Origin: Panaeolus papilionaceus
Taxonomy: Eukaryota > Basidiomycota > Agaricomycetes > Agaricales
Assembly: GCA_015501605.1 (NCBI GenBank)
Contig: JADNRZ010000033.1
Coordinates: forward strand, 186,001-250,000
Length of the DNA: 64,000 nt
Reading direction: 5' to 3'
Shown: piece after piece, positions 47,784 to 56,118 of the stretch
Position numbering within the stretch: the first letter of the stretch is position 1
How the letters are laid out: every line of letters begins with the position of its first letter
Translations under genes and position numbers: made by a program
Notes under the pieces: generated by a model
The model's database searches: none
Seen by the model: only the letters and a program-made list of their open reading frames with translations
Told to the model about the DNA's origin: nothing

Positions 47784-49136
47784 CTTGTTACCCGCGGGTA
47801 TGAGTGATTTCTGCCTTTTCCTCAATCAATATTGCTTTTCCACCCGGGGGTGGATGAAGTAAACAGTCCGATATGTTTCCGGTTGTATGCTGGTGTTCCC
47901 GCGGGCTTCAAAACAAGCCCCGGAGCGCCCAAAACGGTCCGGAATTGAGCATAATATCCTCAAAACATGGATATCTCAGCTAAATGACAGCCGTTTTTAA
48001 TGATTTGGGACTTGTTTTGAGCGGAATACCCGCGGGTACATGGTACCGGGTCGGGAATGAAAGTTGGTGTACCCGCGGGCTTCAAAACGGGTCCAAGAGC
48101 GCCCGAAACGGTGTAAAATTGAGCAGAAAATGCTCGAAATATTAGTATCTCTGCCAAATGTTGCTCGTTTTGGATGATTTTGGATTCATTTTGTAATGAA
48201 TACCCGCGGGTACATGGTACCAGGTCAGAATTTAATCAGAAAATTATTTCCCAACCCGCAGGAGTTAATTACTTTTGCTTATTTGCTAACAACATTTACA
48301 ACACCCTCGGGTTATAATTTGTCAATAAGACACCATCTCATACACAATTCCCTCGGAAGCTAGGCACATTAATATTTTTCATTTTTGTTTTCTGTCCCGC
48401 GGGTTTACAGAATTAGCCAACATGAAGCTTGAACCACCTGCGGGCCATTACTTATGTACAAGGTTGCCATATGGTCCCGCGGAAAAATAAGAAATTCAAG
48501 AATTAATTCACATACTCCCGGAACCACCCGCGGGTGAATTCTTCCCTTGAATTATGCATCCACCCTAGGAAACCACTTTTGGCAAAACAAAATTCTGATA
48601 GTCACCCCTGGAAACACACTTTTTTTTTTTTCCATAAATTATGCACCCCCGGAATTTTACTACACATGCATATCCCCCCAACCATTCTTATTTCCCCACT
48701 GTACCTACCACCCACTCATTTACCCCCTGCATGGTTACCCAACCCACTCACCATCATCACCCCCGGAAATTCCATCTACACCCTCACCTGGTCATATTTA
48801 TATTCCCTACCACTCTCCCCGGAATCACATTTACCCTACCATGGTACCACCTACCTGCTCACCCTACTACTATCCATACCCACCCACCCCCAGTCAATAC
48901 CACCACCCCCAGAATTAAACCCACTGGCATACCTGGTCATATATTTATATTCCCTACCACTCCCCCCGGAATCACATTTACCCTACCAGTACCACCTAGT
49001 ACCTGCTCACCCTACTATCCATACCCACCCACCCCCAGAATTCTACCTATACTCCCCTCCCAGTCACCCCGGTCACTACTACAAAAGTTAAATTCATTAC
49101 ATTAGATCTAATGATTAAACTATTAATACACTACAC
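47784..49136 (-). repeat. Right arm of inverted repeat inside element B
   Basis: This is the reverse complement of the left arm without the 960-bp insertion. It has an internal near-duplication of about 100-130 bp (48,793-48,895 and 48,940-49,035). C-rich Pro-type open frames here are by-products of the base composition. Confidence 0.88.
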
Positions 49137-49239
49137 TACAAATGAAGGAAATCCACGGCGGTCCATGGACCACACTCAGTCAATACACTGTACTGAGTCC
49201 ATAGCACCACTCAGTCAATACAGTGCAACTTACCTATGT

Positions 49240-49530
49240 GGGTGAGGGTGGATGAGGAGAGCGGGTGAGTCAGCGGGTGAGAGAAGGGAGAGGAGCAGGT
49301 GAGAAAAGGCAGAGCCAGGTGGGAGAGTGTGTAAGGGTGGGGGAGCAGGGAAGTGAGTGGGTGAAAGTGGGTGATGGGTAGAGCGCAGACGTCAGCGGGT
49401 GGGCAGCGGATGAGTGTCGATGAGGAGAGCGGGTGAGTAACCGGGCGAGAGTGAGTGAGGAGAGCAGGTGGATGAGCAGGTGAGAGTAGGCAGAGCGGGT
49501 GAGAGTGGGGAAGAGCAGGTTGGTGGGCTA
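49240..49530. repeat. GA-rich low-complexity tract
   Basis: This tract is made of irregular repeats of GCGGGTGAG, GAGCAGGTGAG and GAGTGGG. It resembles the subterminal GAGCAGCGGGTGAG of element A (about 14,977-14,992), so it may be remains of a related element. Confidence 0.6.
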
Positions 49531-49536
49531 TGGCTA

Positions 49537-49852
49537 GGGAACGTCACGGGTAACCCTCAGGTACAAAATCGCTGACCAGGACCCGTACCCGTGGCGTACC
49601 CTACCTGTGTACCCGCGAGTTCTCCGCGCAAAACAAGCCCGAGAACGTCCAAAACGGTCAACCTTTGGGCAAGATATGGCTGAAATACGAAGCCTTTCGT
49701 ATTTCAAGCATATCTTGCTTGATTTCTACACCGTTTCAGGCGCTCTTGGGCTCGTTTTGAAGCTCACAGGTACGCCGAAGCCAACCTGTACCTGTACCCA
49801 CGCCTAACCCTACCCGCAACCCATCCGGGTTGGGCATACCCTTGACTTTCCC
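49537..49852. mobile_element. 316-bp MITE with TA target
   Basis: The ends are GGGAACGTCACGGGTA and the inverse of GGGAAAGTCAAGGGTA, flanked by TA (49535-49536 and 49853-49854). The inside is roughly palindromic around 49,675-49,725 (TTGGGCAAGATATGG / AAGCATATCTTGCTTG). It contains the TACCCGCG...TTTTGAAGCTCACAGGTA module also found in the arms of elements A and B. Confidence 0.8.
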
Positions 49853-49863
49853 TAACTAGACGG

Positions 49864-50268
49864 TGTCAGGGGATCTCCTGCTACCTCCTATTCCTTTCCT
49901 TATTATCATCTCTCTGTCTCTCCTTTCTCCATTTCCTTTGCTCTATCTCATTATCTGGACATATCATGGACTCATAGATATTATATTACACTCTCCTTTA
50001 GTTGCCATTCATTCATTATTTAGTTGTTGCCACTGTTACATAGTCATTCCTTTGTGTTTCCCTTTGTTTGTTTCCAAAGGCATTGTTTGGCATCAAGGCT
50101 GATGCCAATGCCAGCTCATCACTTAAATAGCTGTTTCACCTGGGTTTGATCCTTTACCTCTTTCTCTTTGGATCTCCCCCAGGTGAGCCTACTTCCTGTA
50201 TTTATGTAGAGCTGATATATATCTTTGGATCTCCCCCAGGACTTGTGTGTGTCTGAGGTGCCCTTACA
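49864..50268 (+). repeat. 5' LTR
   Basis: From about 49,950 to the end it appears identical to the 3' LTR. The differences cluster in the pyrimidine-rich stretch 49,892-49,950. It contains two copies of CTTTGGATCTCCCCCAGG (50167 and 50223). Confidence 0.95.
50123..50165 (+). promoter_or_regulatory. Probable LTR promoter: TATA-like box and transcript start
   Basis: TTAAATA (50123-50129) lies about 30 bp upstream of ACCTCTTTCT (50156-50165). That decamer is complementary to the sequence just after the LTR, as expected if it is the 5' end of a self-priming transcript. The start site is inferred. Confidence 0.45.
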
Positions 50269-50285
50269 GTAGAAAGAGGTCACCT
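50269..50285 (+). other. Primer-binding site, probably self-primed
   Basis: AGAAAGAGGT (50271-50280) begins two bases after the LTR and is the exact reverse complement of 50156-50165 within the LTR. Tf1/sushi-type chromoviruses prime reverse transcription from the 5' end of their own RNA in this way. No match to a tRNA 3' end was recognised. Confidence 0.5.
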
Positions 50286-50398
50286 TGGAGACTGAGACTG
50301 CATACAGTCTGTTACATCCTCTGTTCTGCTTCTTCTGTTCAGCTGCATTATAGACTCTGTGCTTTCTCCCTCTCCTCTCTTCTCCCTGTCTGGCAACC

Positions 50399-53300
50399 AT
50401 GGATCTCCATACTTCACCACCTCCAGCTGCTTCTGTCTCTCTGTCTCAGTTGCCTTCCCTGGAAGACCAGGTATCCTCCATGCTTGCTCAGCAGGAATCC
50501 CAACAGGTAGCTATCTCCCACTTGAGGTCTTCTGTTCTTTCCTTGCTTCATTATTTTTCTTCCACTTTCAATCCCTCTTCCCTTTCTCTTTCTTCTTCCC
50601 CTTCTTCTTCTCCCTCCCTTGTTTCTTCTACTTTTCCCCCACTCCCTTCCCACTCTGTTGGACAGCTGACAGATGGGATACTACACTCTTTAAACCATGG
50701 AACTGTAGATAGAAACTTTTCCCCTTCTTCTTCTTTCCCTTTACCTAGTGTAAACATGGAACAATCTTCACCTTCTCCTCACCCTCTTTCTTCTTCTTCT
50801 CATTTTATCAGTGTACCTATGGAACATTCTTCTTCTTCTTCTTCTTCTAGTAGTAGTCTTCCTCTTCCCCCCACTTCTATTCAGTCATCCAATAGAGTGG
50901 ATCCTCCCCTCCCCACTGTCTCTTCTGGTTGCCCCAGTGGAATAGTGTCTTCCCCTCTCCTCACTGTCTCTTCTGGTTATCCTAGTGGAGTAGTGCATCC
51001 CTCTGCCCCTTCTTCTCATCATCTTGGGACTCCTTTGATGATTGCAGAAAAGGTTAGGCCAGCTCCTCCTCCCCGGTACAATGGTGATTGTCTCAAGGGC
51101 AAAGCCTTCTACAACTCTCTCATGGGATACTTCAGACTTCGTCCAGATCTCTTTCCTGACGAGTCTACCATGATTAGTTGGGCCCTCACGTTCATGTCTG
51201 CTGGTCGAGCTGCTCTATGGTCCTGCAGGATCTTTGAGCTCATTGAGGAAGGTTCCTCTCCTTACGCAACCTGGGACCACTTTGCTGAAGACTTTTGCAA
51301 AGAGTTTTTCCCCTTGTGTGAGCAGGAAACTGCTGCCCTCATCTTGGAAGGTACCTCCTACTTCCAAGGGGATCGTTCTGTTGACGATTATGTCGACTCC
51401 TTTCGTGACCTTGTTGCTGAAGCTGGCTACTCTGACCCCTCCTACATCGTGGTCAAGTTCTGTCGTGGCCTCCACCCCTCCATCACTGATCATCTCAGTA
51501 AGCGGGTAGCTTCACATCCAGCTCATAACGATCCCTCTGGCTGGTATGAATTGGCCTGCCTTGTTGCTCTCAACTTGGCTGCTAATGACACCTTCCATCC
51601 GCAGCCTCCTCCTCCTGTGCCTAGCCCACTCTCTTCTCTTCCTCCTTCCTTCTCACATTTCCTTGACCCCTCCCCTGGTCCTTTGTCTATTCGCACCACT
51701 CATGCCCCCTTACGAAAGCCTGTGACAAGTGAAGTCTCTGCGCAAACGCCCGCACAAACTCCACCCTGTCCCAAAGTCATCCTCAACTCTCGTAATCGGT
51801 ATGCTCCTCTGGTTGATGAGACTCCATCTCTCCCAGATGAAGACAAGGTTCCCTCCTCTCCATCCTCCCTCCATGATCCTTCTGCTCTGCCCCGCCTACC
51901 TTGTCGCTCCAAATGGGAATGTTGTCACCTTCCATCCTCGTGCACCATCTCTTCTCTTGCACCTGGACCTAGCTCCCTTCACCTGAAGGTTGAGATAGAG
52001 ACCACCGACTCCCATGAGGCTCGATCTGTTAAGGCCTTGCTCGACACTGGTGCTACTGGTCTGTTCATCGATCGAGAGTACGTCAAGTCCAACCGAATTG
52101 CCACCAGGAAGCTCAGCCGCTCCATCCCTGTTCGTAACGTGGATGGAACGCTCAACGAGTCTGGTTCAATTACTGAGGTGGTTGACTTGATCCTCCGGTA
52201 CAACGGCCACACAGAACGTGCACTCTTCTGTGTCACGGGCTTAGGGAAGCAGAAGCTGATCATTGGATACACTTGGTTCAGGGATCACAATCCTGAAGTC
52301 AATTGGGAAACTGGAGAAGTCAAGATGTCTTGTTGCAAGCCTAGCAGTCGATGCTTTGGTTGCAAGAAGGAACTCAATGAGGAAAAGAAGGCTGCTTGTA
52401 AGGAAGAAGCCAAGGTGAATGCCTGTCGCTCTGGTCCTGCCCCCTCTCTCACCCCTGAAGAGTCTTCCCCTGAAGATTCTGATGATCTTGAGTCCTCTGA
52501 TCTGCTATTTGATCTTGAGGAAGGTGATTGTGTCTGGGTTTCTGGCTTACTCCCTGAGGAAGCTGAAGAGCATATCAACGCTACTTCAACCATCAGTCAA
52601 CGCCTGGCTGAAGGTTTCTTGCGTAACTCTGCTCCTCAACCAGAACAGACCACTCTCCCTTCCTCACCTCATGGTCCAGTCCCTGACTATCAGAGTCTCT
52701 TCCATCGTGTCTTCTCTGAAGCTGAGTTTCTTAAGCTTCCTGAGAGAAGACCTTGGGATCATGCGATTGAGCTCATTCCTGGAGCCCAACCCAAGGGATG
52801 CAAGGTTTACCCATTAAACCCTGCAGAGCGTGAAGAGGCTGAGCGCTTCCTTGCTGAGAACGAGGCTCAGGGAAAGATTCGCTGCTCCAAGTCCCCCATG
52901 GCATCACCAGTCTTCTTTGTGAAGAAAAAGGATGGCTCCCTTCGTCTGGTCCAGGACTATTGCATGCTCAATGATATGACTGTGAAGAACAAGTACCCTC
53001 TCCCTCTCATCTCTGACCTTATCAACCAACTTCGTGGTGCACGCTACTTCACCAAGCTTGACATTCATTGGGGTTTCAACAATGTCCGCATCAAAGAAGG
53101 AGATGAGTGGAAGGCTGCTTTTCGCACTCACAGAGGTCTCTTTGAACCTCTTGTCATGTTCTTTGGTCTCACCAACAGTCCTGCCACCTTCCAAACCATG
53201 ATGAACGAGATCTTCCAAGACATGATCTCTGAAGGTGTGGTTGTGGTATACCTGGATGACATCCTGATCTTCACCAAGGATATTCCTGAGCATCGAGAGG

Positions 53301-55696
53301 TCACTCATCGGGTCCTGAAGCGTCTAGAGGAACACAGTCTCTGCCTCCGCCTGGAGAAATGCGAGTTTGAGAAGACACGCATTGAGTACCTTGGGCTTAT
53401 CGTTGCTGAGAACCGAGTTGAGATGGATCCTGTCAAAGTTGCTGGAGTTGCTCAATGGCCCACCCCCACCAATAGGAAAGAAGTCCAATCTTTCCTGGGT
53501 TTTGCCAACTTCTATCAACGGTTCATCAAGGACTTCTCTCACCATGCACGTCCCCTCTTTGACCTTACCAAGAGCTCCACTGAGTTTTCCTGGTCTCCTG
53601 CTGCCGCTACTGCCTTCCAGTCCATCAAGGATGCTGTCACCTCTTCCCCTGTCCTTGCCGCTCCCAATGATGATCTCCCTTTCCGGCTTGAAGCTGACTC
53701 TTCAGACTTCGCTACTGGTGCTGTACTCTCCCAGCAGTCTCCAGAAGATGGAAAGTGGCATCCCATTGCTTTCTTCTCCAAGTCACTCTCTCCTGTCGAA
53801 AGGAACTATGAGATTCATGACAAGGAAATGCTTGCAATCATTCGAGCCTTGCAGGAATGGAGACACTTCCTTGAGGGTGCCCACCACAAGTTTGAGATCT
53901 GGACTGACCACAAGAACTTGGAGTACTTCATGTCGTCTCAGAACCTCAACCGCAGGCAAGCCTGCTGGTCTCTCACTCTGGCGCGCTTTGACTTTGTCAT
54001 GCAGCACAAGGCAGGAGCTACTATGGGAAAAGCAGATGCCCTCTCACGTCGGTCTGACCATGGTTCTAGTGAACGTGACAACCAGAACATCACCCTCCTC
54101 ACCCCAGGGATGTTTGCAGTTTGTGCACTAGAAGGTCTGGAATTTGTTGGACAGGAACGCTCTCTGGTTCGTGAGATCCGTCGACATTCCAAGGAGGCCT
54201 CTGATCTTGAGGACACTGTGGCCAAGGCAGTCAAGGCACTCAGAAAGACTGGATCTCAGTCTCTTCGCTCCTCAGAGTGGGATGAAGCTGATGGTCTTAT
54301 CTACTTCTGTGGAAAGCTCTATGTTCCACCAGGTGGTGATCTTTGTCGTCGCATTGTGGCTCTCTGTCATGACTCCACTCTTGCTGGACACCCTGGACGT
54401 TGGAAGACCTTGGAGCTTGTGTCTAGGAACTACTGGTGGCCACGCATGTCTAAGTTCATTGGACTCTACACCAGCACCTGTGACATGTGTCTTAGGACCA
54501 AGACCATCAGACAGCAACCCCTTGGAGAGCTTGAGCCCCTTGCCGTTCCTGACTGCTGTTGGGACCATATCAGTGTGGACTTCATTGTTGAGCTTCCTGA
54601 GTCCAATGGTTATGATGCCATCATGGTTGTTGTTGACTCCCTTTCCAAACGCGCCCACTTCACTGCTACCACTACCACTGTCTCTGCCCTAGGCACTGCC
54701 TGCATGTATCGTGACCATATCTGGAAACTCCATGGCCTCCCATCCAAGGTAGTCTCTGATCGCGGTCCACAGTTCATTGCAGAGTTCACTACTGAACTCT
54801 ACAGGCTGCTTGGGATTGAGCCAGCTTGTAGCACTGCCTATCACCCTCAAACTGATGGGCAGACTGAGCATGTCAACCAGGAGTTGGAACAATACCTCAG
54901 GCTCTACATCTCTGAGCGACAGGATGACTGGTACGACATCCTTTCCATGGCTGAGTTTGCCTACAACAACCATGTCCACTCCTCCACCCAGCAGACTCCC
55001 TTCCTTCTAGACTCTGGTCAACATCCTCGCATGGGCTTTGAACCTCTTCCTCCCTCCCGGATGGAAACTGTGAACGAGTTCACTGATAGGATGAAGACTG
55101 CTCTTGAGGAAGCTCGTGCTGCCTTAGCAGCTGCTAAGGAGGACATGGCTAGGTACTACAACCGGCATCGCACCAAGGCTCCTGAGATCAAGCCTGGAGA
55201 TCGTGTCTACCTTGATGCTTCAGACATCCAAACCACTCGGCCATCCAAGAAGCTCTCCCACAAGCGAGTTGGTCCTTACCCAGTCATTTCTAGTGTTGGA
55301 AAGAATGCCTACCGTCTTCAGCTTCCTAAATCCCTCTCCCGCATCCATCCAGTCTTCCATGTTGTCAGACTCACTCCTGCTCCTTATGACCCCATCTCTG
55401 GTCGAAGAGCCAAGCTACCCCCACCTCCTGTGCTTGTTGACAATGTTGAAGAGTTTGTTGTGGAGAAGATTTTGAACAGCAAGTTCATCAGAGGCAAACT
55501 CCGATACCTGATCAAATGGGAAGGATATGATGCTGGTTGGAATTCTTGGGAACCAGCTGGCGATGTCCATGCTCCTGACCTCATCAGGGACTTCTATGCA
55601 GAGAATCCTAAGGCTCCAAAGGTTATCAGGACCACCTATACTCACATTCCTTATAAACAGACTGGACTTCATGCTTCGAGGGCGAAGCAATCCTAG
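50399..55696 (+). CDS. Gag-Pol polyprotein of chromovirus (1765 residues)
   Basis: A single uninterrupted frame. Residues 1-215 are Ser/Pro-rich. Gag is around 220-400 (PPRYNGDCLKGKAFYNSLMG). I see no CCHC zinc knuckle, only a Cys-rich patch near 645-660. The protease motif LLDTGATGLFID is near 547. Reverse transcriptase spans about 800-1000, with VVVYLDDILIF near 950. RNase H starts near 1095 (EADSSDFATGAVLSQ) and includes TDHKNLEYF near 1170. Integrase has a zinc-binding HH-CC region (1323-1370) and the D-D-E triad at HISVDF (~1391), SDRGPQF (~1452) and NQELEQ (~1494). The C-terminal chromodomain (about 1685-1735) includes YLIKWEGYDAGWNSWEP and probably directs integration to marked chromatin. 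Unusual residues are DYC for DYR in RT, IHWG for RWG, and EHVN for ERVN. All are compatible with CpG transitions. Confidence 0.96.
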   Translation: MDLHTSPPPAASVSLSQLPSLEDQVSSMLAQQESQQVAISHLRSSVLSLLHYFSSTFNPSSLSLSSSPSSSPSLVSSTFPPLPSHSVGQLTDGILHSLNHGTVDRNFSPSSSFPLPSVNMEQSSPSPHPLSSSSHFISVPMEHSSSSSSSSSSLPLPPTSIQSSNRVDPPLPTVSSGCPSGIVSSPLLTVSSGYPSGVVHPSAPSSHHLGTPLMIAEKVRPAPPPRYNGDCLKGKAFYNSLMGYFRLRPDLFPDESTMISWALTFMSAGRAALWSCRIFELIEEGSSPYATWDHFAEDFCKEFFPLCEQETAALILEGTSYFQGDRSVDDYVDSFRDLVAEAGYSDPSYIVVKFCRGLHPSITDHLSKRVASHPAHNDPSGWYELACLVALNLAANDTFHPQPPPPVPSPLSSLPPSFSHFLDPSPGPLSIRTTHAPLRKPVTSEVSAQTPAQTPPCPKVILNSRNRYAPLVDETPSLPDEDKVPSSPSSLHDPSALPRLPCRSKWECCHLPSSCTISSLAPGPSSLHLKVEIETTDSHEARSVKALLDTGATGLFIDREYVKSNRIATRKLSRSIPVRNVDGTLNESGSITEVVDLILRYNGHTERALFCVTGLGKQKLIIGYTWFRDHNPEVNWETGEVKMSCCKPSSRCFGCKKELNEEKKAACKEEAKVNACRSGPAPSLTPEESSPEDSDDLESSDLLFDLEEGDCVWVSGLLPEEAEEHINATSTISQRLAEGFLRNSAPQPEQTTLPSSPHGPVPDYQSLFHRVFSEAEFLKLPERRPWDHAIELIPGAQPKGCKVYPLNPAEREEAERFLAENEAQGKIRCSKSPMASPVFFVKKKDGSLRLVQDYCMLNDMTVKNKYPLPLISDLINQLRGARYFTKLDIHWGFNNVRIKEGDEWKAAFRTHRGLFEPLVMFFGLTNSPATFQTMMNEIFQDMISEGVVVVYLDDILIFTKDIPEHREVTHRVLKRLEEHSLCLRLEKCEFEKTRIEYLGLIVAENRVEMDPVKVAGVAQWPTPTNRKEVQSFLGFANFYQRFIKDFSHHARPLFDLTKSSTEFSWSPAAATAFQSIKDAVTSSPVLAAPNDDLPFRLEADSSDFATGAVLSQQSPEDGKWHPIAFFSKSLSPVERNYEIHDKEMLAIIRALQEWRHFLEGAHHKFEIWTDHKNLEYFMSSQNLNRRQACWSLTLARFDFVMQHKAGATMGKADALSRRSDHGSSERDNQNITLLTPGMFAVCALEGLEFVGQERSLVREIRRHSKEASDLEDTVAKAVKALRKTGSQSLRSSEWDEADGLIYFCGKLYVPPGGDLCRRIVALCHDSTLAGHPGRWKTLELVSRNYWWPRMSKFIGLYTSTCDMCLRTKTIRQQPLGELEPLAVPDCCWDHISVDFIVELPESNGYDAIMVVVDSLSKRAHFTATTTTVSALGTACMYRDHIWKLHGLPSKVVSDRGPQFIAEFTTELYRLLGIEPACSTAYHPQTDGQTEHVNQELEQYLRLYISERQDDWYDILSMAEFAYNNHVHSSTQQTPFLLDSGQHPRMGFEPLPPSRMETVNEFTDRMKTALEEARAALAAAKEDMARYYNRHRTKAPEIKPGDRVYLDASDIQTTRPSKKLSHKRVGPYPVISSVGKNAYRLQLPKSLSRIHPVFHVVRLTPAPYDPISGRRAKLPPPPVLVDNVEEFVVEKILNSKFIRGKLRYLIKWEGYDAGWNSWEPAGDVHAPDLIRDFYAENPKAPKVIRTTYTHIPYKQTGLHASRAKQS

Positions 55697-55707
55697 AGGG
55701 GGGGTAA
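55694..55707 (+). other. Polypurine tract
   Basis: TAGAGGGGGGGTAA lies directly before the 3' LTR and begins with the Gag-Pol stop codon (TAG at 55694-55696). It is the expected plus-strand primer. Confidence 0.75.
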
Positions 55708-56113
55708 TGTCAGGGGATCTCCTGCTACCTCCTATTGTTTTCCTTATTATCATCTCTCTGTCTCTCTTTCCCCCTATTTCCCTTTCTCTATTTCATTATC
55801 TGGACATATCATGGACTCATAGATATTATATTACACTCTCCTTTAGTTGCCATTCATTCATTATTTAGTTGTTGCCACTGTTACATAGTCATTCCTTTGT
55901 GTTTCCCTTTGTTTGTTTCCAAAGGCATTGTTTGGCATCAAGGCTGATGCCAATGCCAGCTCATCACTTAAATAGCTGTTTCACCTGGGTTTGATCCTTT
56001 ACCTCTTTCTCTTTGGATCTCCCCCAGGTGAGCCTACTTCCTGTATTTATGTAGAGCTGATATATATCTTTGGATCTCCCCCAGGACTTGTGTGTGTCTG
56101 AGGTGCCCTTACA
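55708..56113 (+). repeat. 3' LTR
   Basis: The second copy of the LTR, 406 bp. It is identical to the 5' copy over the last ~320 bp as far as I can read and differs at several sites in the pyrimidine tract near its start. Confidence 0.95.
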
Positions 56114-56118
56114 GACGG

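Larger units (their letters stand above)
42013..49234. mobile_element. Composite Tc1/mariner-like element B
   Basis: The ends are GGTAAGTCACACTGTATTG (left) and the inverse of GGTAAGTTGCACTGTATTG (right), flanked by TA (42011-42012 and 49235-49236). The terminal ~140 bp include TGACTGAGTGTGGTCCATGG, matching element A at the same distance from the end. Contents in order: a decayed DDE_3 transposase (+), a convergent second gene (-), then the inner part of a right terminal repeat (45,281-45,315). That repeat is fused to a long internal inverted repeat (45,315-47,505 with 47,784-49,136). The original two-gene element was probably about 3.4 kb. The remainder appears to come from a foldback relative with the same end. 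Confidence 0.85.
49864..56113 (+). mobile_element. Ty3-type chromovirus LTR retrotransposon, full length
   Basis: Two LTRs of 405-406 bp enclose one Gag-Pol frame. The element is flanked by the 5-bp duplication GACGG (49859-49863 and 56114-56118). LTR ends are TGTCAGG...CTTACA. The domain order PR-RT-RNase H-INT-chromodomain fits a chromovirus. It inserted a few bases beyond the MITE at 49537. It may still be active, although some conserved arginine codons have changed at CpG positions. Confidence 0.96.

Noticed and set aside
48534..49105. Overlapping Pro/Thr/His-rich open frames of 120-185 codons
   Set aside because: They lie in the C-rich right arm of an inverted repeat, are open in several registers at once, and mirror frames in the left arm. 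Base composition explains them.
49240..49530. GA-rich tract considered as telomere-like repeat
   Set aside because: There is no regular TTAGGG-type unit; the repeats are irregular and resemble the subterminal part of element A.
50269..50290. tRNA-type primer-binding site
   Set aside because: The sequence does not begin with TGG and matches no tRNA 3' end I recognise. The exact complement inside the LTR explains it better.
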